Positions 49,698 to 58,320 of a DNA stretch of 64,000 nucleotides are shown here, piece by piece (position 1 is the first letter of the stretch; every line of letters begins with the position of its first letter). Source of the DNA: Streptomyces sp. YPW6. GTDB lineage: Bacteria > Actinomycetota > Actinomycetes > Streptomycetales > Streptomycetaceae. The DNA is taken from positions 3,879,001 through 3,943,000 of the forward strand of contig NZ_CP076457.1 of the NCBI RefSeq assembly GCF_018866325.1, in the 5' to 3' direction. Made by a program: the position numbers and the translations under genes. Under the pieces are notes generated by a model that worked only from the letters and a program-made list of their open reading frames with translations, did no database searches and was not told the origin of the DNA.

Positions 49698-50771
49698 ATG
49701 GCCGAGCTGAGGATTCCCGAGGAAATACTGGGCGATTATGCCCATATTCTGGGTGAAGTCGCCCTCACCGGCCGACGGCTGACCCGTAACGAACTGGAGG
49801 AGCGCCGCGCTCTGGGCCGTGCGGCGGCGGACGCGGGCCATCAGCTGCGGGCTCTGGTGACGATGCATCTGGCGCTGACCCGGAAAGCCTGGCCCCTGGC
49901 CGCTGCCGGAAACTCCCCTTCCGCCACCGATGCCGTCCTGGCCGCGGTGGAGCAGGCGGTCGACGCGTTCGCCGAAGGGTTCGAGCGGGCCCAACGCCTC
50001 ACCGTGCGGCGGGAGGAGGCGGCACGCCGGGAGTTCATCGACGATCTGCTCTACGGGCGCAGCGACCTGGTCCGGCTCGCCGAGCGGGCGACCCGCTTCG
50101 GTCTGCGGCTCTCCCGGGCGCACGCGGTCGCGGTGGCGTCGGGCCCGGAGGCGTACACGGAGACGGACGCGGTGCCGCGCAGCGTGGAGACGGCGCTGCT
50201 GACGCGGTTCAGCGGGCGCAAGATCCTGCTCACGACGAAGGACGGCCGGATCGTCTGCATCGCGCCGGGCAGCCAGCCCGACGTCCTGCGGTACTTCGCG
50301 AAGCAGGCGCACGCGGCGACGGACGGCGGGCAGGTGGCGATCGGCCGCCCGCACAAGGGCCCCGGCGGGGTGGTCCACTCCTACGACGAGGCGCTCGAAG
50401 CCCTCGATCTGGCGGACCGGATGGGGATGGACGACCCCGTGCTGTACGCCTCGGACCTGCTGGTCTACCCGGTGCTGACCCGGGACCGGCAGGCGATGGC
50501 CGATCTGGTGCGCAGCGAGCTGGGACCGCTCCAGCAGGCCAGGGGCGGCGCGGAACCGTTGCTGAACACGCTGGCGGCCTACTTCGACGCGGGCTGCGTG
50601 GCCGCCGAGACCGCCCGCAGGCTGGCGTTGAGCGTACGGGCGCTGACGTACCGTCTGGAGCGCATCCACCAGCTGACCGGGTCGGACCCCTCGGACCCGG
50701 TGCACCGCTACACCCTGCAGACGGCGGTCATCGGCGCCCGGCTGCTGGACTGGCCGGCCAAGGAGCTGTGA
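49698..50771 (+). CDS. PucR/CdaR-family transcriptional regulator
   Basis: The gene encodes 357 residues from ATG at 49698, after GGGGAG. The N-terminal helical part (about 1-110) leads to a GGDEF-like CdaR middle region, with IDDLLYGRSDLVRLAERATRFG. The C-terminal PucR helix-turn-helix is seen as LLNTLAAYFDAGCVAAETARRLALSVRALTYRLERIHQLTG, followed by YTLQTAVIGARLL. Members sense metabolites and activate or repress adjacent genes. Divergence from the NfeD-flotillin operon and the paired palindromes suggest that it controls that operon and itself. The ligand is unknown. Confidence 0.9.
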   Translation: MAELRIPEEILGDYAHILGEVALTGRRLTRNELEERRALGRAAADAGHQLRALVTMHLALTRKAWPLAAAGNSPSATDAVLAAVEQAVDAFAEGFERAQRLTVRREEAARREFIDDLLYGRSDLVRLAERATRFGLRLSRAHAVAVASGPEAYTETDAVPRSVETALLTRFSGRKILLTTKDGRIVCIAPGSQPDVLRYFAKQAHAATDGGQVAIGRPHKGPGGVVHSYDEALEALDLADRMGMDDPVLYASDLLVYPVLTRDRQAMADLVRSELGPLQQARGGAEPLLNTLAAYFDAGCVAAETARRLALSVRALTYRLERIHQLTGSDPSDPVHRYTLQTAVIGARLLDWPAKEL

Positions 50772-50778
50772 CGCCCCG

Positions 50779-50832
50779 GACCACGGCCGGGCCCCCGGAC
50801 CCGCACCACGGGTCCGGGGCCCGGCCGTGGTC
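50779..50832. terminator. Long bidirectional hairpin between pucR and antiporter
   Basis: A 24-bp stem with one bulged base (50779-50803 with 50809-50832) encloses a 5-nt loop. It begins 7 nt after the pucR stop, facing the convergent antiporter gene. Confidence 0.9.
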
Positions 50833-50857
50833 CCGGCGCCCCGAAGGCGGGCGGTGC

Positions 50858-52156
50858 CTACTCGTGCTTCTCGCCCGCCGGTTCCGGGGTGAGGTCGTCG
50901 TGCGAGCCCAGCCGGCGCTCGGGGGCGGACTTGGCGACGGGCTCGGCCTCCGTGCCGACGACGCCCACGTCGACGCCCGCGGCCGTGCCGCCGCCGCCCG
51001 CGCCGCGGCGGGCCTCGATCCGCGCCGCGACGGGCTGCGTCCAGCGGGCCGTGAGCGGGCCGATGATGACGAGGATCAGGACGTACGCGGTGGCGACGGG
51101 GCCGATGCGCGGCTCGGTGGCCACGGCCAGACCGGCGATGACGATGGAGAACTCACCGCGCGCCACGAGCGTGCCGCCCGCACGCCAGCGTCCGCGCGAG
51201 CCGATTCCGGCACGGCGGGCCGCGTAGTAACCGGTGCCGATCTTGGTGAAGGTCGTGATGAGGGCGAGCAGGGCCGCGGGCAGCAGCACCGGAGGGATGT
51301 CCGCCGGGTTCGTGGAGAGCCCGAAGAAGACGAAGAACACGGCGGCGAACAGGTCCCGCAGCGGGGTGAGCAGCTTGCGGGCGCCCTCGGCCACCTCCCC
51401 GGAGAGCGCGATGCCGACGAGGAACGCCCCGACGGCGGCGGACACCTGGAGCTGCTGGGCGACACCTGCGACCAGGACGGTGAGGCCGAGGACGACCAGG
51501 AGCAGCATCTCCGGGTTGTCGGAGGAGACCGCGCGGCTGATCAGGCGGCCGTGGCGGATCGCCAGGTAGAGCACGAGCCCGACCGCCCCGAGGGCGATGA
51601 CGAGCGCGAGGCTGCCCCCGGCCAGGCCGACCCCGGCGAGCATGGCGGTGAGCAGCGGCAGGTACACCGCCATCGCCAGGTCCTCCATGACCAGGACGCC
51701 GAGGACGACGGGGGTCTCGCGGTTGCCGAGCCGGCCGAGGTCGGTCATGACCTTGGCGATCACCCCGGACGAGGAGATCCAGGTGACACCGGCGAGCGCG
51801 ACGGCGCCCACGGGTCCCCAGCCGAGGACCAGGGCGGCGACGGCCCCGGGCGTCGCGTTGAGGACGAAGTCCACGGCGCCGGACGGGTACTGCGTCTTGA
51901 GGCTGGTGACCAGCTCCGATGCGCTGTATTCGAGCCCCAGCAGCAACAGCAGCAGGATGACGCCGATCTCGGCGCCCACCATGGTGAACTCCTCGCTGGC
52001 CTTGAGCGGGATCAGCCCACCGTGTCCGAAGGCCAGCCCGGCGAGCAGGTACAGGGGGATGGGGGAGAGACCTATCCGCCCGGCGAGCCGCCCCACGAGA
52101 CCGAGCCCGAGGATGACGGCCCCCAGCTCCACCAGCAACGCGGTCGTGTCGTGCAC
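50858..52156 (-). CDS. CPA2 cation/proton antiporter (KhtU-like)
   Basis: The gene encodes 432 residues from GTG at 52156, which begins 2 nt after the regulatory-subunit gene's stop. It has about twelve TM helices of the Na+/H+ exchanger fold: LYLLAGLAFGHGGLIPL, ILLLLLLGLEYSASEL, WISSSGVIAKVMTDLG, VLGVLVMEDLAMAVYLPLL and GAFLVGIALSG. The acidic motif VMEDLAM is expected in the ion path. A charged C-terminal tail of about 45 residues follows, without an RCK domain, because the regulatory domain is the separate upstream protein. It probably exports K+ in exchange for protons during alkaline or electrophile stress. Confidence 0.92.
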   Translation of the reverse strand: MHDTTALLVELGAVILGLGLVGRLAGRIGLSPIPLYLLAGLAFGHGGLIPLKASEEFTMVGAEIGVILLLLLLGLEYSASELVTSLKTQYPSGAVDFVLNATPGAVAALVLGWGPVGAVALAGVTWISSSGVIAKVMTDLGRLGNRETPVVLGVLVMEDLAMAVYLPLLTAMLAGVGLAGGSLALVIALGAVGLVLYLAIRHGRLISRAVSSDNPEMLLLVVLGLTVLVAGVAQQLQVSAAVGAFLVGIALSGEVAEGARKLLTPLRDLFAAVFFVFFGLSTNPADIPPVLLPAALLALITTFTKIGTGYYAARRAGIGSRGRWRAGGTLVARGEFSIVIAGLAVATEPRIGPVATAYVLILVIIGPLTARWTQPVAARIEARRGAGGGGTAAGVDVGVVGTEAEPVAKSAPERRLGSHDDLTPEPAGEKHE

Positions 52157-52158
52157 GG

Positions 52159-52629
52159 TCAGCCCTCCGCAATGATCTCGGAGAGCGCGTCGACGCCCTC
52201 ACGCGTACCGACGGCGACGAGTGTGTCCCCGATGGCCAGGCGAAAATCCGGGTCCGGCGACGGGTGCGCGCTGTGGGTGCGCAGCACCGCCACGATGGAC
52301 GCCCCGGTCCGGGTCCGCGCCCGGGTCTCCCCCAGCAGCCGCCCGCCGTACGGGGAGCGGGCCCCGAGCGGGATGTGCTCGGTGACGAGATCGATGCCCT
52401 CGGTCCGTACGGCGTCGATGGGCGCCGGATCGATGAGGTGCGCCAGGGCGGTGGCCTCGGTCGTCGTCAGGGGGACGGAGAGCCGGCACGCATCAGGGTC
52501 GTCCTGTTCGTAGAACCCGATGAACCGGCGTCCGTCGTGGTGGATCACGACCGAGATGTGCTGACCCGTCTCGGTCGTGAAGTCGTACTGAGCACCCACT
52601 CCGGGCAACGACGTACGGCGGGTTCCCAT
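52159..52629 (-). CDS. Antiporter regulatory subunit (KhtT/AmhM-like, TrkA-C domain)
   Basis: The gene encodes 156 residues from ATG at 52629, after GGAGGAAGCC. The N-terminal half (about 1-75) starts RRTSLPGVGAQYDFTTETGQ. The C-terminal half is a TrkA-C/RCK_C domain: GASIVAVLRTHSAHPSPDPDFRLAIGDTLVAVGTREGVDALSEI. Two-gene KhtTU systems use this subunit to gate the antiporter in response to nucleotides or pH. The 2-nt spacing to the permease gene indicates translational coupling. Confidence 0.92.
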   Translation of the reverse strand: MGTRRTSLPGVGAQYDFTTETGQHISVVIHHDGRRFIGFYEQDDPDACRLSVPLTTTEATALAHLIDPAPIDAVRTEGIDLVTEHIPLGARSPYGGRLLGETRARTRTGASIVAVLRTHSAHPSPDPDFRLAIGDTLVAVGTREGVDALSEIIAEG

Positions 52630-52693
52630 GGCTTCCTCCCGGGACGTGCGGCGGTGGCCGCGTACTGGGTGATCTCTTTATCCGGTCATGACC

Positions 52694-53251
52694 TTATCGA
52701 GGGGCCGAATCCGGTTGCCGGGCCAGCAGTTCCAGGGCCTCTTCCCAGGGGAACGCCGCGGTCTCACCCGACGGCGGGGTGTGCGGTACGCGGGTGCCGA
52801 CCCGGACCCCCATGTCCCGCAGCCTGGCGAGGCTCTCGGCGTACGCGGGGTGCTGGGCGAGGAGCGCGTTCACGGCCGGGAGCACGGCGATGGGCACGCC
52901 GAGCCCGTACGCCTCGCAGAGGATGCCGAGGGCCAGGGTGTCCGCGATGCCGGCCGCCCACTTGTTGACGGTGTTGAACGTGGCGGGCGCGACAGCGATG
53001 GCGTCCGGGTCCGGGAACGGCCGGGAGTCGCCCGGGGCGCGCCAGCCGGAGCGGATCGGATGGCCGGTCCGCGCCTCGACGGCCGCCGCGTCGAGGAAAC
53101 CGAGCCCCTGCGGGGTGGCGACGACGCCGACGTCCCAGCCGGCGTCCTGCGCCGCGGCGAGGAGCCGGTCCACGTCACGGGCGACGCCGGCCGCGCAGAC
53201 GACGACGTACAGGAACGGCTGGTGGTCCGGTCGGTCCGGCTGATCACTCAT
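52694..53251 (-). CDS. Flavoprotein (PPC decarboxylase-like fold)
   Basis: The gene encodes 185 residues from ATG at 53251, after GGGGAG. The fold is that of HFCD flavoproteins: FLYVVVCAAGVARDVDRLL, VATPQGLGFLD, then DAIAVAPATFNTVNKWAAGIADTLALG, the conserved P-A-T-x-N-T-x-x-K-x-x-x-G-I-A signature, and VPIAVLPAVNALLAQHPA. These proteins bind FMN and oxidatively decarboxylate cysteine thiols in peptides or phosphopantothenoylcysteine. The CoaB half is absent and no lanthipeptide gene is nearby, so the substrate is unknown. Confidence 0.88.
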   Translation of the reverse strand: MSDQPDRPDHQPFLYVVVCAAGVARDVDRLLAAAQDAGWDVGVVATPQGLGFLDAAAVEARTGHPIRSGWRAPGDSRPFPDPDAIAVAPATFNTVNKWAAGIADTLALGILCEAYGLGVPIAVLPAVNALLAQHPAYAESLARLRDMGVRVGTRVPHTPPSGETAAFPWEEALELLARQPDSAPR

Positions 53252-53409
53252 GGGCTCCCCTGTTGATCGCTGAGGCGGTGCGGCTCAGCAGCGTACGGGG
53301 GGCGGGCGGTGATAGTGGAGGAGAGCACGATGGGCACGGCCGGGACCGATGAATCGGGGCGGCGATCCCGGTCCACCCACGGAGAACGTCGCGAACTCAG
53401 GAGGACGAC

Positions 53410-54054
53410 ATGGCTCAACTGCTGCGCGTGCAGAACTTCACGGTGTCGAGTGACGGCATCGCGGCCGGTGAGGACCAGACGCTGGAGCGGCCGTTCGGTC
53501 ACGTCGACCCGGGCCGGCTCTTCTCCTGGGCGGGCGCCACGGCGAGCTGGCCGAACCGCACGGAACCAGGGGGAAGCCGGGGCCTGGACGACTACTTCAC
53601 CCGGGACTTCGCGCACGGCATCGGGGCGGAGATCATGGGCCGCAACAAGTTCGGTCCGCAGCGGGGTCCGTGGGAGAACCACGAGTGGCAGGGCTGGTGG
53701 GGCGACGAACCCCCCTTCCACACACCGGTGTTCGTGATGACCCACCACACACGCCCCTCCTTCACGCTCTCCGACACCACGTTCCACTTCGTCGACGCCG
53801 ACCCGGCGACGGTGCTGGAGCGGGCGCGGGAGGCGGCGGACGGCAAGGACGTCCGGCTCGGCGGCGGCGTCACCACGCTCCGCGCGTTCCTCGACGCCGG
53901 CCTGATCGACACCCTGCACGTGGCGGTCGCCCCGGTGACGCTGGGCACGGGCCTGAGCCTGTGGGACTCGCCGGACGACCTGCGCGACCGGTACCACCTG
54001 GACGTCGTCCCGAGCCCGAGCGGCATGACACACCACCTGTTCTGGCGAAAGTGA
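53410..54054 (+). CDS. RibD-C/dihydrofolate reductase-family protein
   Basis: The gene encodes 214 residues, with AGGAGG ahead of ATG at 53410. The core VQNFTVSSDGIAAG, then GAEIMGRNKFGPQRGPW (glycine-rich NADPH loop), PVFVMTHHTRPSF, DVRLGGGVTTLRAFLDAGLIDTLHVAVAPVTLG, and a final HHLFWRK. This is the RibD C-terminal/DHFR-like reductase fold common in Streptomyces. The physiological substrate is unknown. It is divergent from the flavoprotein gene across 158 bp. Confidence 0.9.
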   Translation: MAQLLRVQNFTVSSDGIAAGEDQTLERPFGHVDPGRLFSWAGATASWPNRTEPGGSRGLDDYFTRDFAHGIGAEIMGRNKFGPQRGPWENHEWQGWWGDEPPFHTPVFVMTHHTRPSFTLSDTTFHFVDADPATVLERAREAADGKDVRLGGGVTTLRAFLDAGLIDTLHVAVAPVTLGTGLSLWDSPDDLRDRYHLDVVPSPSGMTHHLFWRK

Positions 54055-54207
54055 TGCGGGCGGGCGGCCGGATCCGTGAAACGCCGGGCGTCGCCGCCGG
54101 GGATCGTGGAGAGTCGGTTGCGTAGTCGTCCGCGTGCGCAGAGGTACGGCGCGCACGCGGACACCGCGCGCTGCTCACCCGCAGCCACCCCGAAAAGGAC
54201 CTCCGCC

Positions 54208-54759
54208 TTGTCGCCCTTCGAACCTCGATACGCTCCCGCCGGCGATGTGGGCGCGGCGATCATGCTGATCGACTCCCGGCTGAAGGCCGTCCACGCGGAC
54301 AGCAGCGGGACCGACCCCGAACAGGAACAGCTGGTCCAGCAACTCCTCACGTCGCTCGGCCCGGAGGGCGTCGACGACGTGCTGGACGGAACCTGCACGC
54401 TCATCTACCTGTTCATGAAGTGGCTCCGGGAGGCCCACGAGGCGCACGAGAAGGACGTCGTCGAATACGTGGTGCCGACCCTCGTCACCTCCCTGAAGAT
54501 GCTGCCGAGGAGCGTCCCGCCCGAGGCCGTCCCCATGATGGCCGGCCTGGCCATCGCGGCGGCCACGGGCCTGAGTCCCACCCTCTGGCGCAAGCAGTAC
54601 GGCGACTGGACGAAGGCGGAACTGACCCCGCTGGAGGCGACGGCGTTCCTGCTCGCCGAACACATCAACCGCATGACGGACGACCAGGACTTCGCGACCC
54701 GCATGATCACGGAGGCGCTGACGCAGGTGGAGGAGGAGCAGGGGGAGCGGGAGGAGTAG
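54208..54759 (+). CDS. Helical protein of unknown function
   Basis: The gene encodes 183 residues if TTG at 54208 is used; AAAAGGAC lies 8 nt upstream. ATG at 54262 is an alternative start. The protein is almost entirely helical and moderately acidic: LIDSRLKAVHADSSG, EQEQLVQQLLTSLGPEGVDDVLDGTCTLIYLFMKWLREAHEAHEKDVV, then LEATAFLLAEHINRMTDDQDF and a Glu-rich tail. No signal peptide or catalytic motif is apparent and I do not recognise a family. The gene stands alone, between the RibD-like gene and the convergent cbiD. Confidence 0.68.
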   Translation: MSPFEPRYAPAGDVGAAIMLIDSRLKAVHADSSGTDPEQEQLVQQLLTSLGPEGVDDVLDGTCTLIYLFMKWLREAHEAHEKDVVEYVVPTLVTSLKMLPRSVPPEAVPMMAGLAIAAATGLSPTLWRKQYGDWTKAELTPLEATAFLLAEHINRMTDDQDFATRMITEALTQVEEEQGEREE

Positions 54760-54872
54760 GCGGCGGACCATCCGCCCGGCCGTGCGGGGCGACGGGCTCC
54801 GCACGCCCCCGCCCGGACATCCCCCGGGGGGCGGTGGCGGCGCCGGGCGGCCGGGAGCGGCGCTGGGGCGGG

Positions 54873-56003
54873 CTACCCGCGTCCCACCACCGCCCCCGCC
54901 CGGTCGATGCAGAGCACGTCCACCGCGACCGGCGCCCCCCGCAGCACCGCCAGGGCCTCGTCGCGGGCGCGGGCCGCCACCAGGTCGCCCAGGGGGACGC
55001 CGGCCGCCTCGCACAGGCGCAGCGCCTCCAGGCCCGTGTTGGCGGTGGCGATCCGGGAGGCCAGCTCCTCGTCCGCGCCGCCCCGGCGGGCCAGGCCGGC
55101 CAGGAAGGGCTTGTCCACCTGTGAGCGGGCCGAGTGGAGGTCCAGGTGGCCCGCCGCGAGTTTGGAGAGCTTGGCGAAGCCGCCGCAGACCGTGAGGCGG
55201 TCGACCGGGTGCCGGCGTACGTACTTCAGCACCGCGCCCGCGAAGTCCCCCATGTCCAGGAGCGCGATGTCCGGCAGGTCGTACTCCGCGCGCACGGTGC
55301 GCTCCGACGTCGAGCCCGTGCAGCCCGCCACATGCGTCAGGCCCGCCGCCCGCGCCACGTCCACGCCCCGGCGGATCGAGTCGATCCACGCCGAGCAGGA
55401 GTAGGGGACGACCACCCCCGTGGTGCCGAGGATCGACAGGCCGCCGAGGATGCCGAGCCGGCCGTTCCACGTGGAGCGGGCGATCTCCTCGCCGTGGTCG
55501 ACCGACACCGTGATCTCCACGTCGCCCGCCGCACCGTGCTCCGCCGCCACCCGCGCCACGTGCTCCCGCATCAGGCGGCGCGGCACCGGGTTCACCGCGG
55601 GCTCCCCCACGTCCAGCGGCAGACCGGGGAGCGTCACCGTCCCCACCCCCGGGCCCGCCCGGAACACCACACCGGAGCCCGGCGGCAGCTTCCGAACGGT
55701 CGCCCGCACGAGCGCCCCGTGCGTCACGTCCGGGTCGTCGCCCGCGTCCTTCACCACCCCGGCGCTCGCCGCCTGCGCCGTCAGCTCCTCCACCGCCAGC
55801 GCGAACGCCGGCGTCTGGCCCTTCGGCAGCGTGATGGACACCGGGTCCGGGAAGTCGCCGGTCAGCAGCGCCGTGTACGCGGCCGTCGTCGCCGCCGTCG
55901 CACAGGCGCCGGTCGTCCAGCCGGGGCGCAGGCCGGTGTGCTTGAGTTGGGCGTCCCGGCCACCCCGGCCGCCGTCCCCCGCGCCCCGCGCCTCAGCGTT
56001 CAT
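54873..56003 (-). CDS. cbiD: Cobalt-precorrin-5B C1-methyltransferase
   Basis: The gene encodes 376 residues from ATG at 56003. CbiD landmarks are LRPGWTTGACATAATTAAY at the start, LGILGGLSILGTTGVVVPYS in the middle (nucleotide-binding Gly-rich), TGSTSERTVR, DMGDFAGAVLKY and VCGGFAKLSKLAAGHLDLHS. The enzyme uses S-adenosylmethionine to methylate C1 during corrin ring contraction. It is the anaerobic-route counterpart of CobF, yet this locus also holds the oxygen-dependent CobG type. The start is only 17 nt from the divergent cobK start. The N-terminal 18 residues are Gly/Arg-rich and not conserved. Confidence 0.95.
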   Translation of the reverse strand: MNAEARGAGDGGRGGRDAQLKHTGLRPGWTTGACATAATTAAYTALLTGDFPDPVSITLPKGQTPAFALAVEELTAQAASAGVVKDAGDDPDVTHGALVRATVRKLPPGSGVVFRAGPGVGTVTLPGLPLDVGEPAVNPVPRRLMREHVARVAAEHGAAGDVEITVSVDHGEEIARSTWNGRLGILGGLSILGTTGVVVPYSCSAWIDSIRRGVDVARAAGLTHVAGCTGSTSERTVRAEYDLPDIALLDMGDFAGAVLKYVRRHPVDRLTVCGGFAKLSKLAAGHLDLHSARSQVDKPFLAGLARRGGADEELASRIATANTGLEALRLCEAAGVPLGDLVAARARDEALAVLRGAPVAVDVLCIDRAGAVVGRG

Positions 56004-56020
56004 GAGATGAGTCCGTTCCG

Positions 56021-56791
56021 ATGCCTGTGCCTGCTGCCGTGCATGTTCTGCTCCTGGGGGGTACGACCGAGGCGCGCCGGCTCGCCGAGGGCCTGGCCGG
56101 TGACCGCGGCGTCCGGGTCACCACCTCGCTCGCCGGCCGCGTCGCCGCACCCCGGCTGCCGCCCGGCGCGGTCCGCGTCGGCGGGTTCGGCGGCCCCGAG
56201 GGGCTCGCGGCCTGGATGCGGGAACACGACGTGCACGTGCTCATCGATGCCACTCACCCCTTCGCCGCCGCCATGAGCCGGAACGCGGCCGAGGCCGCCG
56301 CCCTGGCCCATGTTCCCCTCCTCGCCCTCCGCCGGCCCGGCTGGGTCGCCCGGGACGGTGACCGCTGGCACTCCGCCGGATCGCTGGCCGAGGCCGCCGG
56401 ACTGCTGCCCGCCCTCGGCGAGCGGGTCTTCCTCACCACCGGGCGGATGGGGCTCGCCGCCTTCGCGGGAGCGGGCCTCGACGCGCTGTGGTTCCTCGTA
56501 CGGTCCGTCGACGCGCCAGAGCCGCCCGGCCCGGCCCGGATGGAGGTGCTCCTCGACCGGGGGCCGTTCTCCCTCGACGGGGAGCGGGAGATCATCCGGC
56601 GCCACCGCATCGACGTCCTCGTCACCAAGGACAGCGGCGGGGACGCCACCGCCCCCAAGCTCACCGCCGCCCGCGAGGCCGGCATCCCGGTCGTGGTCGT
56701 CCGGCGGCCACCGGTACCGGACGGGGTGCCGGTGGCCGCTACGCCCGACGAGGCCGTGCGCTGGGTGGCACGGCTCCGCGCCTCCGGCTAG
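56021..56791 (+). CDS. cobK: (Cobalt-)precorrin-6A reductase
   Basis: The gene encodes 256 residues from ATG at 56021. It starts VHVLLLGGTTEARRLAEGLAG (NAD(P)H-binding Gly-rich loop). It contains VLIDATHPFAAAMSRNAAEAA and VFLTTGRMGLAAF, then DVLVTKDSGGDATAPKLTAAREAGIPVVVVRRP, the end signature of CobK/CbiJ. It reduces precorrin-6A to 6B. Its stop overlaps the convergent cobIJ stop by 4 bases. It is isolated on the plus strand within an otherwise minus-strand cob block. Confidence 0.95.
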   Translation: MPVPAAVHVLLLGGTTEARRLAEGLAGDRGVRVTTSLAGRVAAPRLPPGAVRVGGFGGPEGLAAWMREHDVHVLIDATHPFAAAMSRNAAEAAALAHVPLLALRRPGWVARDGDRWHSAGSLAEAAGLLPALGERVFLTTGRMGLAAFAGAGLDALWFLVRSVDAPEPPGPARMEVLLDRGPFSLDGEREIIRRHRIDVLVTKDSGGDATAPKLTAAREAGIPVVVVRRPPVPDGVPVAATPDEAVRWVARLRASG

Positions 56792-58320
56792 CGGTCCCGG
56801 GGGCTCTGCGTCTCCGGGTAGCGGCGCGGTGTCCAGACGATGCCCCGGCCGGCCCCGCCCCGCTCCACCCACCGCGTCTGCGACGAGCCCACGATCAGCA
56901 GCGTCCGCATGTCCACCTCCGCCGGATCGACGTCGGCCAGCCGCACCGTGCGGACGGACTCCGCCGGCCCGCCCACGTCCCGTGCCAGAACGACCGGGGT
57001 GTCCGGGGAGCGGTGTTCCAGGAGCAGGTCGCGGGCCTGGCCGACCTGCCACGTCCGGGACCGGGAGCCCGGGTTGTAGAGCGCCAGCACCAGGTCCGCC
57101 GAGGCCGCCGCGCGCAGCCGTTCCGCGATGACCTCCCACGGCTTGAGCCGGTCCGAGAGGGAGATCGTGGCGTAGTCGTGGCCGAGCGGCGCACCCGCGC
57201 GGGCGGCGGCGGCGTTGGCGGCGGTGACGCCGGGCAGCACGCGGACGGGGATGTCGGCGTAGGCGTCCTGCGAGGCGGCCTCCAGGACCGCCGTCGCCAT
57301 CGCGAAGACCCCGGGGTCGCCGCCCGAGACCACCGCGACCCGGTGACCGCGCCGGGCCAGGTCCAGTGCGAACTCCGCCCGCTCCGACTCCACCTTGTTG
57401 TCCGAGCCGTGCCGCGCCTGCCCGGGGCGGACCGGCACCCGCGCCAGGTAGGTGGTGTAGCCGACGACGTCGTCCGCCGCCGCCAGCGCGCCCCGCGTCT
57501 CGGGCGTCAGCCACAGCGGGCCCGCCGGGCCGGTGCCGACCACGACCACCTCTCCGGAGGCCGAGGGGGCGGGGCGCGGCGCGTCGACCCGGCTCGGCAG
57601 GACCGCCACCGAGAAGTACGGCACCGACTCCGGGTCGATGTCCGCCAGTTCGCCCGTGCGCTCCCCGGCCATCGTGGCCCGCTCGACGTACCGCGCCTCC
57701 GGCAGCCTGCCCGACGCCTCGAACGCCCCGCGCACCGCCGGGAACGTCCGCCCCAGCTTCATCACCACCGCCGTGTCCGTGGCGGCGAGACGGGCCGTCA
57801 GCTCCTCCTCCGGCAGCGTGCCGGGCAGGATCGTCAGGATCTCCTCCCCCTCGACGAGGGGAGTGCCGAGCCGGGCGGCGGCCGCACTCACGGAGGTGAC
57901 ACCCGGGACGACCTCGGTCGCGTACCGGTCCGCCAGCCGCTTGTGCATGTGCATGTACGAGCCGTAGAACATCGGGTCGCCCTCGGCGAGCACCGCGACC
58001 GTGCGCCCCGCGTCCAGATGGGCCGCGAGCCGGGCCGCGGCCTTCTCGTAGAACTCCTCCAACGCGCCCCGGTAGCCGCCCGGGTGGTCCGTGGTCTCCG
58101 TCGTGACGGGGTAGACCAGGGCCTCCTCGATGTGGTCGGGCCGCAGGTGCGCGGCGGCGATGGACCGCGCGATCGAGCGGCCGTGCCGGGCGCTGTGGTA
58201 GGCGATGACGTCCGCCTCGCCGATGGCCTGGACGGCCCGCAGGGTCATCAGGTTCGGGTCGCCGGGGCCGAGCCCGACACCGTAGAGCCTGCCGCCGCCG
58301 TTCGCGGTGTTCTCGCTCAC
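56788..58320 (-). CDS. cobIJ: CobI-CobJ fusion (precorrin-2 C20- and precorrin-3B C17-methyltransferase)
   Basis: The gene encodes 510 residues from GTG at 58320, overlapping the cobH stop by one base. The first methyltransferase domain (about 8-245) begins LYGVGLGPGDPNLMTLRAVQAI and has AEGDPMFYGSYMHM. The second (about 262-500) begins VVVVGTGPAGPLWLTPET and has VSGGDPGVFAMATAV and LYNPGSRSRTWQ. These are class III SAM methyltransferases. CobI adds the C20 methyl, and CobJ adds C17 with ring contraction. The fusion is common in actinobacteria and would channel the intermediates. Confidence 0.94.
   Translation of the reverse strand: MSENTANGGGRLYGVGLGPGDPNLMTLRAVQAIGEADVIAYHSARHGRSIARSIAAAHLRPDHIEEALVYPVTTETTDHPGGYRGALEEFYEKAAARLAAHLDAGRTVAVLAEGDPMFYGSYMHMHKRLADRYATEVVPGVTSVSAAAARLGTPLVEGEEILTILPGTLPEEELTARLAATDTAVVMKLGRTFPAVRGAFEASGRLPEARYVERATMAGERTGELADIDPESVPYFSVAVLPSRVDAPRPAPSASGEVVVVGTGPAGPLWLTPETRGALAAADDVVGYTTYLARVPVRPGQARHGSDNKVESERAEFALDLARRGHRVAVVSGGDPGVFAMATAVLEAASQDAYADIPVRVLPGVTAANAAAARAGAPLGHDYATISLSDRLKPWEVIAERLRAAASADLVLALYNPGSRSRTWQVGQARDLLLEHRSPDTPVVLARDVGGPAESVRTVRLADVDPAEVDMRTLLIVGSSQTRWVERGGAGRGIVWTPRRYPETQSPRDR

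Noticed and set aside
52694..53251. Flavoprotein considered as a lanthipeptide cysteine decarboxylase (LanD)
   Set aside because: No precursor peptide or lanthipeptide synthetase gene was found within the window.
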